Shown: positions 50,981-58,856, counted from the first letter of the stretch. The stretch: DNA of 64,000 nt from Collinsella sp. AF02-46-1 (GCF_003465825.1 NZ_QSBV01000014.1:5368-69367), one strand, 5' to 3'. Notes: generated by a model from the letters alone, not told the origin. Numbers and translations: made by a program.

Positions 50981-51916
50981 GTGAACATCCTGGTTTTGTT
51001 GCCCGTCAACGACCGCCATCGCGCAATTCTTGAGTCGAGCGCTCCGGGCGAGAACTTTATCTATACGAGCGCCGACGCCATCACGCATGAACAAGTCGCC
51101 AACGCCGACGTGATCTTGGGCAACATAGACCCTGCCCTGCTTACCGCATGCGAGCACCTCCAGCTACTGCAGCTGCAGACCGCGGGCTATGACGACTACC
51201 TTGCTGCCGGCACCGTGCCGGCTGACGCCAAGCTGTCTTGCTCGGTGGGCGCCTACGGCCAGGCCGTGAGCGAGCACATGTTTGCCATGGTGCTGTCAAT
51301 GATGAAGCGCCTGCCCGGCTACCAGGACCTGCAGCGCGAACATCGCTGGGAGGACTTGGGCCCGGTCACCTCGCTCAAAAATGCCAACGTGCTGGTGCTG
51401 GGCGCGGGCGATATCGGCGGCCACTTTGCCACGCTCTGCCGCAGCATGGGTGCGCACGTCCGCGGCATCAAGCGCCATCCGCTCGTCTATCCCATTGTGT
51501 TTGAGGACATGGACGGCATGGATGCCCTGTCCGAGCGCCTAGCCGAGGCCGACATCGTCGCATCCTTTATGCCCAGCACACCCGAGACCCGCGGCCTGGC
51601 GAACGCCGAGTTCTTCGCCGCGATGAAACCGGGCACCTTCTTTGCCAACGGCGGCCGCGGCGATCTTGTGGTCGCCGACGACTTGGTTGCCGCCCTGGAG
51701 TCGGGACATCTCGCCGGCGCCGCGGTCGACGTCACCGACCCCGAGCCGCTGCCTGAGACAAGCCCACTGTGGGATGCACCCAACATGCTCATCACGCCGC
51801 ACGTCTCCGGTTGGTTCCACCTGGCAGCCACACTTAACAACGTGGTCGACATCGCCGCCAAGAATCTGCGTCACCTGCAGGCCGGCGAGACCCTGCGCTG
51901 CTGGATCGAGCACTGA
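50981..51916 (+). CDS. D-2-hydroxyacid dehydrogenase family protein
   Basis: A 311-residue NAD(P)-dependent dehydrogenase of the D-isomer-specific 2-hydroxyacid family. The Rossmann motif is LVLGAGDIGGHFA; the catalytic Arg is in ANGGRGDLV, the Glu in DPEPLPETSPLW, and the His in TPHVSGW. It starts with GTG 50981, with GGAGAGG 7 nt upstream; the longer frame from 50915 begins inside the repeat. Substrate unknown (2-oxo acid/hydroxy acid pair, hydroxypyruvate or similar). A hairpin element just upstream may affect its expression. Confidence 0.9.
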   Translation: MNILVLLPVNDRHRAILESSAPGENFIYTSADAITHEQVANADVILGNIDPALLTACEHLQLLQLQTAGYDDYLAAGTVPADAKLSCSVGAYGQAVSEHMFAMVLSMMKRLPGYQDLQREHRWEDLGPVTSLKNANVLVLGAGDIGGHFATLCRSMGAHVRGIKRHPLVYPIVFEDMDGMDALSERLAEADIVASFMPSTPETRGLANAEFFAAMKPGTFFANGGRGDLVVADDLVAALESGHLAGAAVDVTDPEPLPETSPLWDAPNMLITPHVSGWFHLAATLNNVVDIAAKNLRHLQAGETLRCWIEH

Positions 51917-51960
51917 TTTGTTCCGGCGTTTTACCAAACGCCGGAACCCCTCGACGCTGC

Positions 51961-52059
51961 GAGCCCGCCGTTTGGCCAATCTGCCGTTCAATTTCAAAGG
52001 CGCGACCAGAAGGTCAGCGCCTTTTCATTTCACGGCACCTTGGCTCAAACGGCGGGCTC
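51961..52059. repeat. Inverted repeat between dehydrogenase and toxin genes
   Basis: Perfect 14-bp arms GAGCCCGCCGTTTG (51961-51974) and complement (52046-52059). Direct repeats CTCTCGCTGAC start at 52057 and 52114. The terminator at 51999-52026 lies inside. Confidence 0.65.
51999..52026 (+). terminator. Terminator of the 2-hydroxyacid dehydrogenase gene
   Basis: GGCGCGACC-AGAA-GGTCAGCGCC imperfect stem followed by TTTTC. A second hairpin (51921-51946, TTCCGGCGTTT stem) lies closer to the stop codon but lacks a T-run. Confidence 0.6.
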
Positions 52060-52150
52060 TCGCTGACTTTTGTTCAACCTGCGGCGCTTTGCTGGCGCGG
52101 CCCTACCTGTGGACTCTCGCTGACCATTATTCGACCAGAGGGGTCTAGCG

Positions 52151-52645
52151 CTATTTAAGCGTTGTTAGATAGTTTCTTGCGTTTTCGACGTTCATTGCTG
52201 CGACGGGCGCATGCGAAGAGAGCTTGACATCGTTGGTGACCAGGAGATCTGCCTTTGCGCGTATCGCTGCCGCAATGATTAAATCGTCTTCGTAATCGCT
52301 ATGGAGCTCACGCTGCCTGCTCGCCATCCATATATCGCTCAGGTCACAGGGCACTGGCGTGGCAAGCTGCGACAGCACGCTAAGACAATCCCATGCAAGC
52401 GAAGTCGCTACCGTAGCGGCATACTGGGAAAGCGAACCATGCTCGCGCCGATACCATGCCTTATGTTCGCTTGAAATCAAATAAAACAGGTCTTTGGACG
52501 ATGTCGCCGCGTACAGCAAATCAACCTGCGCCGTGCATGCATCGCGTAAAAACTCAATCGCCACCGAACGACCACGTCGTGAGGGAATGAAGTAATCGAG
52601 CCACACGTTGGTGTCAACCAAGATGCGCTTTGGAGTCTCACTCAT
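52151..52645 (-). CDS. PIN-domain ribonuclease toxin (VapC-like)
   Basis: A 164-residue PIN-domain protein, predicted to cleave RNA in a metal-dependent way. Acidic active-site residues: LVDTNVWLDYF at the N-terminus, SDYEDDLIIAAA and LLVTNDVKL. It overlaps the upstream antitoxin gene by 8 bp, the standard arrangement of toxin-antitoxin operons. Confidence 0.9.
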   Translation of the reverse strand: MSETPKRILVDTNVWLDYFIPSRRGRSVAIEFLRDACTAQVDLLYAATSSKDLFYLISSEHKAWYRREHGSLSQYAATVATSLAWDCLSVLSQLATPVPCDLSDIWMASRQRELHSDYEDDLIIAAAIRAKADLLVTNDVKLSSHAPVAAMNVENARNYLTTLK

Positions 52646-53018
52646 AGAGCCAGCTCATCTCCTCGCCATAGCGATCCGCATAGGCATTCCGTTTGAGCTC
52701 TTCGTCGTCCGATGGCTGAGCCTTGACCATATCGATTCCCGACTCACAGCAAGCGGCAGCGAACAGCTTCGACCCCTGATCCATGAGCTCGAGCTTACGT
52801 TTGGCGGCCTTTTCGCGCTCGCGCTGTTCCGCCCGGGCACGACTGGGCAGCAGGATATCCTCGAGCGCACCGGGGCGATCGGCCAGCGACGCTGCAAGCT
52901 GCCAGAGCGCTCGCACCGCTTGGCTCGGCGTCATACCGGCCTTGGAGAGAGCGGCGTCCCCACTCCTTTTAAGATCGGCATCGAGACGTACGTTGATCTG
53001 AGCGGCTGTTGTGGTCAT
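52638..53018 (-). CDS. Ribbon-helix-helix antitoxin (RelB/DinJ-like)
   Basis: A 126-residue antitoxin. The N-terminal ribbon-helix-helix, AQINVRLDADLKRSGDAAL to MTPSQAVRALWQ, is of the RelB/DinJ type; the remaining charged, probably flexible part would wrap the PIN toxin. Pairing of a DinJ-like antitoxin with a PIN toxin is less usual than with YafQ/RelE. GGAGGGG precedes the ATG. The promoter region carries a CTATCAT/ATGGTAG dyad, the likely autoregulatory operator. Confidence 0.88.
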   Translation of the reverse strand: MTTTAAQINVRLDADLKRSGDAALSKAGMTPSQAVRALWQLAASLADRPGALEDILLPSRARAEQREREKAAKRKLELMDQGSKLFAAACCESGIDMVKAQPSDDEELKRNAYADRYGEEMSWLYE

Positions 53019-53041
53019 AACCCCTCCTTAATACTTCAAAA

Positions 53042-53063
53042 CTATCATAAAACTCTATGGTAG
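53042..53063. promoter_or_regulatory. Operator-like dyad of the toxin-antitoxin operon
   Basis: CTATCAT-N8-ATGGTAG, 24 bp upstream of the antitoxin start codon in an AT-rich stretch; one mismatch between arms. Confidence 0.5.
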
Positions 53064-53118
53064 ATACGTAAAGCATGTATAGCATTTATAAGCATTAGCC
53101 GTACTCTGTACACAAAAA

Positions 53119-53147
53119 GCCGCCGAGGCACACTGCACCTCGGCGGC
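53119..53147 (-). terminator. Second terminator of the M18 aminopeptidase gene
   Basis: Perfect 10-bp GCCGCCGAGG stem, minus-strand tail TTTTTGTG. It follows the stop-codon hairpin at 53199-53231. Confidence 0.85.
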
Positions 53148-53190
53148 TACGCATCACCAATCCAGTTCGGTTTCACCCTTTGCATTCGCC

Positions 53191-53231
53191 CAGATAAAAC
53201 CTGCCAAAATTAACATCCCTTTTTGGCAGGT
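53191..53231 (-). repeat. Stop-codon hairpin element, copy 5
   Basis: ACCTGCCAAAA (53199-53209) pairs with TTTTTGGCAGGT (53220-53231). On the minus strand the hairpin starts 1 bp after the TAA stop codon (53233-53235) of the M18 aminopeptidase gene. The flank CAGATAAA is shared with copies 1 and 6. Confidence 0.85.
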
Positions 53232-53232
53232 T

Positions 53233-54618
53233 TTAGAGCTCCACACTTTCGGCGCCGTTGATGGTTAGGTTGCGCTCGTAGAAGGCGGTGAGGGCGCGGA
53301 TAGCGTACATCACGTCGCGCACGCCGCCGGTCTCGTAGCTCGAGTGCATGGCAAGCTGCGGCAGGCCCACGTCCACGGCATGCATGCTCGCCTGCATATT
53401 GGACAGATTGCCCAGGGTAGAACCGCCGGCCATATCGCTCTTGTTGGCAAAGGCCTGCGTGGGCACGTCGGCGTCATCGCAAATGGCCTGGAACACCGCG
53501 CGGCTAAAGGCGTCGGTGCAGTAGTGCTGGTTGGCGGCCTCCTTGATGACGATGCCGCCGTTGAGTACCACCTGATTGCGGGCATCGCACTTCTCGGCAT
53601 GGTTGGGGTGCACGGCATGTGCATTGTCGCAGCTTACAAGCATCGAGGCGGCAAGTGCGCGGTGGTACGACTCGTCGTCAAAGCCCAACGATCCGTTGAT
53701 GCGGCGCAGCGCGTCGGCCAAGAACGTCGACATGGCGCCCTGCTTGGTCTCGGAGCCAACCTCCTCATTATCAAAGCAGCAGAAGACCGAAACGTCGTGC
53801 GCGTTCTCGGCACCCAAAAATGCCTGCAGTGAGGTGTAGGCGCAGGCCAGGTCGTCGAGCTTGGGCGTCGAGATGAACTCGTCGGCCCAGCCCCAAATGC
53901 GCGCATCCTGACGATTGACCAGGAACAGATCGCGGCCCAGGATCTGCTCGGGCTCAACGTCCAGTTCGTCAGCGATCAGGGCGTCAAAATCTCCCTGCTT
54001 AAGGTCACCGGCGCTGATGAGCGGGCACAGATCAATGGCTCGGTTGGGAGCAAAGTCCTCGTTAACGCCGCGGTTCATGTGGATGGCAAGGCTCGGGATA
54101 ATAGCGACCTCGCGCTCGGTGGCAAGCAGGCGGCTCTCAATACGGTCGCCCTCGCGCACCAGCACGCGTCCGGCCAGCGCGAGCGGACGATCAAACCAGG
54201 TGTAGTCGATCATGCCGCCGTAAGCCTCGGTGTTCAGGCGCAGCGTTTCGCCCGCGCCGTCAAGCTCGGGCACGGCCTTGACCTTAAACGTCGGCGAATC
54301 GCTGTGCGACGCCGTGAGCTGAAAATGATAGTCGCCGGCAACGCCGTCCTCGCCCCACGTAGCAGCCAGGTCCTCGCCCACCTTAAAGGCAACAACGCTC
54401 GAGGTATTGCGCTGCGTGTAATAACGCCCGCCCGGCTCGATATCCCACGCCGCGTTCTCGGGCAGGTAGGTAAAGCCTGCCTCGTCGAGCTCGGCCATAA
54501 TGGTCGCCGCCGTATGGAACATGCTGGGGCACGCCTCGATAAAGTCGATAAGGTCGTTAGCGGCCTCGATATCATCGGCCGTCACATGCGCGCGCTCGGG
54601 CGTTTCCTGATCCGTCAT
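53233..54618 (-). CDS. M18 family aminopeptidase
   Basis: A 461-residue zinc aminopeptidase (aspartyl aminopeptidase family), cytoplasmic, probably dodecameric. Ligands and catalytic residues: TASHSDSPTFK, KLDDLACAY, FDNEEVGSETKQGA, SCDNAHAVHPNHAEK and LAMHSSYE. The start at 54618 has GGGGAGAG upstream; the frame to 54729 is not supported. Divergent from the amide hydrolase gene. It trims acidic residues from peptides and fits the peptide-using metabolism. Its end carries two hairpins. Confidence 0.93.
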   Translation of the reverse strand: MTDQETPERAHVTADDIEAANDLIDFIEACPSMFHTAATIMAELDEAGFTYLPENAAWDIEPGGRYYTQRNTSSVVAFKVGEDLAATWGEDGVAGDYHFQLTASHSDSPTFKVKAVPELDGAGETLRLNTEAYGGMIDYTWFDRPLALAGRVLVREGDRIESRLLATEREVAIIPSLAIHMNRGVNEDFAPNRAIDLCPLISAGDLKQGDFDALIADELDVEPEQILGRDLFLVNRQDARIWGWADEFISTPKLDDLACAYTSLQAFLGAENAHDVSVFCCFDNEEVGSETKQGAMSTFLADALRRINGSLGFDDESYHRALAASMLVSCDNAHAVHPNHAEKCDARNQVVLNGGIVIKEAANQHYCTDAFSRAVFQAICDDADVPTQAFANKSDMAGGSTLGNLSNMQASMHAVDVGLPQLAMHSSYETGGVRDVMYAIRALTAFYERNLTINGAESVEL

Positions 54619-54779
54619 GCTCTCCCCTTTCACTGGGTTGATGGTTCCCTCCAGCATACCCCGCCGCGCCAGTGCCGTGCCTTTCATTCCATGTTTAATC
54701 CCGCGCCGCTCGCCAAGTTGAGCCATCATGCCCGCACTCCTTTTGCGACAATTACGCTAACAGGACGAAAGGAGCCGTC

Positions 54780-55865
54780 ATGAAGCCACGTAACATTGCC
54801 ATCGCCTGCGGTGTCGCGGGAGTCGCCGTCGGCCTTGCCGCTGCCACCGGCATCGTTTATCACAAACAAATCAAGTCCGCCGCGTCACTCAAACGCTTGA
54901 CCGGCTACGCGGATGGCTATGACCTGTACGCAATCGACATTGCCTACGACTACGATCTTGATTGCATCATCGCCGCTGGCGTGCGCGACGACCAGGCCTA
55001 CATCGATGCCGTGGTGGCGCAGGTGCTGCCCGGTGTGCCGGCACATGTCCAGGCGCCCCAGTTTGCCTGCAGCGCTTTTGTCGCCGTAGATGCCGAAGGC
55101 CGCGTGCGCACCGGTCGCAATTACGACTTTAAGGACGACACCTCAGCGCTGCTGGTGCGTAATCACCCGTGCGACGGCTATGCCTCCATCGGGTTTGCCG
55201 CCCTTAACAACCTGGGCGATAACACTCCGCTTGACTCCGTCGGCGGACGCGCTGCGGCGTTGATGGGCCCGTTTGCCCAGCTCGACGGTGTTAACGAGTG
55301 CGGCGTGTCCATTGCCGTACTCACCCTGGATTCCAAGCCCTGTGACCAGGACACGCAACGCCCCGTCATCAATACCTCGCTCGCCATCCGTCTGGTGCTC
55401 GACCGTGCCACCACCACGCAAGAAGCTGTCGACCTGCTTTCCGCCTACGACATGCACGCCATGGCAGGACGCGATTACCACTTCTTTATCAACGACGCCG
55501 CCGGTGACGCGCGCGTAGTAGAGTGGGATCCGCGCGATCCGGACCGCGCTTTCAAAGCGACTCCTGTACGCCAGGTTACGAACTTCTACGCCTGCTATGG
55601 CGACGAAGTGCTGCCCAACCAAAAGAATGGCGAGCTGGGCCATGGTAAAGAGCGCGCTGTCGCAATCGCCGATGTCCTCGACGCCCATGCCGGCGCCCAA
55701 GACGAGGCAGTCGCTTGGAAGGCCCTACGCGCTGCAGCGCAAGAGCCCAATCCGGAAGACATCACCAGCAACACGCAGTGGTCGGTCGTCTTTGACAACA
55801 CCGAGCCCGCTGCCGCCATCACGCTGCGCCGCCATTGGGGCGACGTCGACGCCTTCGCGCTGTAA
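54780..55865 (+). CDS. Linear amide C-N hydrolase (choloylglycine hydrolase family), membrane-anchored
   Basis: A 361-residue Ntn-type hydrolase resembling the penicillin V acylase/bile-salt hydrolase superfamily. An N-terminal hydrophobic helix (residues about 5-28) may be a signal anchor. The nucleophile is probably Cys97 in FACSAFVA, followed by the family's GRNYDF and, further on, GVNECGVSIAVL. In classic enzymes the Cys becomes N-terminal after processing; here about 96 residues would have to be removed. AAAGGAG precedes the ATG. A bile-salt hydrolase role cannot be claimed; acyl-amide cleavage of some kind is likely. Confidence 0.85.
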   Translation: MKPRNIAIACGVAGVAVGLAAATGIVYHKQIKSAASLKRLTGYADGYDLYAIDIAYDYDLDCIIAAGVRDDQAYIDAVVAQVLPGVPAHVQAPQFACSAFVAVDAEGRVRTGRNYDFKDDTSALLVRNHPCDGYASIGFAALNNLGDNTPLDSVGGRAAALMGPFAQLDGVNECGVSIAVLTLDSKPCDQDTQRPVINTSLAIRLVLDRATTTQEAVDLLSAYDMHAMAGRDYHFFINDAAGDARVVEWDPRDPDRAFKATPVRQVTNFYACYGDEVLPNQKNGELGHGKERAVAIADVLDAHAGAQDEAVAWKALRAAAQEPNPEDITSNTQWSVVFDNTEPAAAITLRRHWGDVDAFAL

Positions 55866-55932
55866 GGAGCCAGGCCCGTCGTCCTTACGCTCGCCTGACG
55901 CTGCTTACATTTCTATACATTTGAGCTAACAC

Positions 55933-55968
55933 GTTTTACCCCTGTATCAACAGTGTGCGGGGGTAAAC
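55933..55968. promoter_or_regulatory. Dyad upstream of the phosphofructokinase gene
   Basis: GTTTTACCCC (55933-55942) and GGGGTAAAC (55960-55968) form an inverted repeat. TATAAC follows at 55981-55986, 20 bp before the start codon of the kinase, so the dyad could be an operator; no good -35 is seen. Confidence 0.4.
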
Positions 55969-56005
55969 TTATGCGCATGTTATAACTTGCCCGGAAGGAT
56001 TCATC

Positions 56006-57085
56006 ATGCTCAGGATCGGTCTTCTTACTAGTGGCGGCGACTGCCAGGCGCTCAACGCCACCATGCGCGGCATTGTCAAAACGCTCATGACCAATAGCGA
56101 AGAGCCTATCGAGATCTACGGTTTCGAGGACGGCTACCAGGGCCTTATCTACAGCAGGTTCCGCGTCATGACGCCCGCCGATTTTAGCGGCATCCTCACC
56201 CGCGGCGGCACCATCCTGGGCACGAGCCGTACGCCGTTCAAGCGCCTGGATACTCCCGAGGCCGACGGCGTCGAGAAGGTGCCCGCGATGGTCCACACTT
56301 ATCACAAGTTGCAGCTCGACTGCCTGTTTATACTGGGCGGCAACGGCTCCACCAAGACCGCCAACCGCCTGCGCGAAGAGGGCCTCAACGTTATCGCCCT
56401 GCCCAAGACCATCGATAACGACACCTGGGGCACCGAGTTGACGTTTGGCTTTACGAGCGCCATCGACGTCGCCACCAAGTGCATCGACGACATTCACACC
56501 ACCGCTTCGAGCCACGGCCGCGTGTTCGTCATCGAGATCATGGGCCACAAGGTTGGCTGGATCCCGCTGTACGCCGGCGTCGCGGGCGGCGCGGATGTCA
56601 TCCTGATTCCCGAGATTCCCTACGACATGGATAACGTCATCAAGACCATTGAACATCGCATGGAGACCGGCAGCCGCTTTACCATCGTGGCCGTCGCCGA
56701 GGGCGCTATCTCCAAGGAGGACGCGGCGCTGTCCAAGAAGGAATACAAGAAGAAGCTTGCCGAGCGCACGAGCCCGTCGATCGTCTACGACATCGCCAAG
56801 GAGATTGAGGCCAAGACCGGTCGCGAGACCCGCGTCGCCATCCCCGGCCACACGCAGCGCGGCGGCCAGCCCGATGCCCAGGATCGCATCTTTGCGACCC
56901 AGTGCGGCGTCGAGGCCGCGCTTGGCTGCCTGCGCGGCGAGTTTGGCTACATGATTGCCCTGCGTGACGGCAAGATGTGCCACATGCCGCTCGAGGAGGT
57001 CGCCGGCAAGCTCAAATATGTCGACCCCCAGAGCGATCTGGTGCGCGAGGCCAAGGCGTTGGGCATCAGCTTCGGCGACGAATAG
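56006..57085 (+). CDS. pfkA: 6-phosphofructokinase
   Basis: Glycolytic kinase converting fructose 6-phosphate to the 1,6-bisphosphate; 359 residues. N-terminal GLLTSGGDCQALNA, then GGNGS at residues 111-115 where ATP enzymes usually read GGDGS, and PKTIDND at 133-139 where typical bacterial ATP enzymes have PGTIDND. Gly114 favours ATP, while Lys134 is characteristic of the PPi-type clade, so the donor is uncertain. EIMGHKVGWIPLYAG and GHTQRGGQPDAQDR are conserved. GGAAGG lies before the ATG. The stop codon is embedded in the left arm of the nested palindrome. Confidence 0.93.
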   Translation: MLRIGLLTSGGDCQALNATMRGIVKTLMTNSEEPIEIYGFEDGYQGLIYSRFRVMTPADFSGILTRGGTILGTSRTPFKRLDTPEADGVEKVPAMVHTYHKLQLDCLFILGGNGSTKTANRLREEGLNVIALPKTIDNDTWGTELTFGFTSAIDVATKCIDDIHTTASSHGRVFVIEIMGHKVGWIPLYAGVAGGADVILIPEIPYDMDNVIKTIEHRMETGSRFTIVAVAEGAISKEDAALSKKEYKKKLAERTSPSIVYDIAKEIEAKTGRETRVAIPGHTQRGGQPDAQDRIFATQCGVEAALGCLRGEFGYMIALRDGKMCHMPLEEVAGKLKYVDPQSDLVREAKALGISFGDE

Positions 57086-57261
57086 CCTCGGCTGGAACTG
57101 CTCTCATCGGAGGCCCCAGGGCTTTCCTCCCAAATCGTCCTCGGACATGTCAGGACCCCGCTGCGCGCTTCGCGCGGCGGGGTCCTTCCGTCCTGCGGAA
57201 AGATTTGGGAGGAAAGCCCTGGGGCCTCCTGCGGTAACTAGGGAGGCCGAGGCTATTCGTC
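57077..57261. repeat. 185-bp nested cruciform element at the pfkA stop codon
   Basis: Three concentric inverted repeats: outer 16-bp perfect arms (57077-57092 and 57246-57261), middle 28-bp perfect arms (57109-57136 and 57202-57229), and an inner stem of 15 bp with one wobble (57153-57167 and 57171-57185). Small hairpins GTCC-TC-GGAC (57137-57146) and TTCCG-N5-CGGAA (57186-57200) flank the inner stem, giving a cloverleaf-like layout. The outer left arm includes the last two codons and stop codon of pfkA. No T-run follows. Confidence 0.9.
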
Positions 57262-57477
57262 TTCTTGCTGCAAGTGCGTGGGCTGAGATTTTGGGATGTT
57301 GCAGGCTCTTAGCTGAGAGTAGCACTGACATTTGTCCTAAAATGGCTGGTCGCTAGGGGTTGCTACCGGTAGTTGCGGTAGGGTTGGGGCAGATTCTAAC
57401 TAGAAATGGTGGTCGCTACCGGTTGTTCTCGGCATACTCGGCTCATTCGATTCGACCATCAAACGAAAGGAACCACC
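57086..57477. other. 392-bp gap between pfkA and the XRE gene
   Basis: Mostly occupied by the nested cruciform. After 57262 there is an AT-richer stretch with repeated short motifs (GGTCGCTA and TACCGGT, each at least twice between 57346 and 57424). This may include the promoter of the XRE gene; no clear -35/-10 pair is visible. No coding frame is supported. Confidence 0.55.
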
Positions 57478-58407
57478 ATGGATCTTGCGATGGCACAGCG
57501 CCTCGTCGATCGCCGTAAAGCTGCCGGGCTTTCTCAGGAGGCGCTTGCTGCCCAGCTGGGCGTAAGCCGCCAGGCTGTTAGTAAATGGGAGCGCAGCGAG
57601 TCCTCACCCGATACCGATAACCTTATTGCGCTCGCCTCGCTGTATGGCGTGTCGCTGGATGAGCTGCTGTATGGGGTGGCGGTGGCTAGCGCTGATGACT
57701 CACAGGCTGATGATGAGGCACAGGACAGCAACGCCGGCACCAAAGCTTCAGATGAGGCTGAGGATTCTGCCGAGCACGCCGATTGCGGCGACAAACCACT
57801 TGTCGATATTTCCCTCGCGCGCGGTATCCACGTCATTGATCCCAATAAAGGCGAGGAAGTCCATGTTGGCTGGAGCGGCATCCATGTGACCAACGAGCGC
57901 AAGGGCGAAGAGGTGCATGTGGGGCCGGGCGGCGTGCATATCGATACGCTTGAGGACGATGGACATAGCGTGCGTACCAATGACAACGGCACCGTCACCA
58001 TCGATGGCGAGACGTTTTCCAGCTGGAAGGAAGCACACGACAAGCTCGACCATCATGGTAGGCATTTCCACACCAAGGTCGGACGTGCATGGAACAAATT
58101 CCCCTTCCCCGCACTTGTCACTCTTGCCTATCTGGTGCTTGGCATTGTCTACGGCACATGGGGCATGGGGCTCTTCCTCGTCTTTTTGGTTCCCGTCTAC
58201 TACGCGATTGGTGACTTCATCGATCGACGCCACCTGTCTAAGCTGATCGAGGTCATCTACCCGGCAGCCGCCATCGCTTGGTTCCTCTACATGTGGCTCT
58301 GTTTGGGACAGCCCCATCCCGCATGGATCATCCTCATCACGACTCCCATCGTAAAGGCGCTCATGCGCTGGTGTCGCAAACAATGGAAGTGCCGCAAGCA
58401 GGCCTAA
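57478..58407 (+). CDS. Membrane-anchored XRE-family regulator with internal repeats
   Basis: A 309-residue protein. The N-terminal Cro/C1 helix-turn-helix covers residues about 5-60 (SQEALAAQLGVSRQAVSKWE). An acidic linker (65-105) leads to three short beta-like repeats (IHVIDPNKGEEVHVG, IHVTNERKGEEVHVG, VHIDTLEDDGHSV), a His-rich segment, and four C-terminal membrane helices (about 210-300). The architecture suggests a regulator held at the membrane that senses an envelope signal through the helices or repeats. AAAGGA precedes ATG 57478; the earlier start at 57406 has no ribosome site. Confidence 0.85.
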   Translation: MDLAMAQRLVDRRKAAGLSQEALAAQLGVSRQAVSKWERSESSPDTDNLIALASLYGVSLDELLYGVAVASADDSQADDEAQDSNAGTKASDEAEDSAEHADCGDKPLVDISLARGIHVIDPNKGEEVHVGWSGIHVTNERKGEEVHVGPGGVHIDTLEDDGHSVRTNDNGTVTIDGETFSSWKEAHDKLDHHGRHFHTKVGRAWNKFPFPALVTLAYLVLGIVYGTWGMGLFLVFLVPVYYAIGDFIDRRHLSKLIEVIYPAAAIAWFLYMWLCLGQPHPAWIILITTPIVKALMRWCRKQWKCRKQA

Positions 58408-58456
58408 ACCGCCCCAACCAGCCAGCGCCACTCATCCGACACCGCCCGCCCCTTTC

Positions 58457-58525
58457 AAGTTGCGGTGATATAGGGACTGTTTTGAGGCTCCAAAGCGCCA
58501 AACAGTCCCTATATCACCGCAACTT
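58457..58525. repeat. 69-bp palindrome with perfect 26-bp arms
   Basis: The arm starting AAGTTGCGGTGATATAGGGA (58457-58482) is perfectly complementary to 58500-58525, around a 17-nt loop. There is no T-run on either side, so it is not a standard terminator. Confidence 0.9.
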
Positions 58526-58583
58526 ACAAACAACTGGGTCAGTTCCGGCACGGAGATTAGCATTGAACTGACCGCACACCAAG

Positions 58584-58732
58584 AAAAGGGCCCATTTACT
58601 ACGTTTAACTCGAGAAGGCCGACCATACCCGCCTTTTCCGATAATTGGCAAGCCCTCTACCTGCGGTTTTAATTTCATAATCTTTGTCATGGTCGAGGGT
58701 GTGGTAGCAAACGTAATAGATAGGCCCATTTT
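58584..58732. repeat. 149-bp MITE-like element
   Basis: Terminal inverted repeats of 23-24 nt (58584-58606 and 58709-58732; shared cores GGGCC and TACGTTT) differ by three mismatches and one gap. The inside is AT-rich and non-coding. Confidence 0.55.
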
Positions 58733-58856
58733 ATGACATACGACCCATTCAAGCTCAATCTCGAAGGCTAAAGAGAGCCTCTCATCCACGCCTGTGAGCG
58801 AAAACCAAATAGAATGAAAGGCAAATGGAAAAGCCCGTTTAACGAGCGGAGGACAT

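Larger units (their letters stand above)
58408..58856. other. 449-bp gap with two repeat elements
   Basis: No supported gene. It contains the 26-bp-arm palindrome at 58457-58525 and a MITE-like segment at 58584-58732. The minus-strand frames at 58432-58626 and 58514-58789 run through these repeats, lack ribosome sites and are not regarded as genes. Confidence 0.6.

Noticed and set aside
50906..51157. 83-codon minus-strand frame
   Set aside because: It reads through the hairpin element and antisense of the 2-hydroxyacid dehydrogenase; no support.
58514..58789. 91-codon minus-strand hypothetical protein
   Set aside because: The frame lies across two repeat elements, has no ribosome site and lacks coding character.
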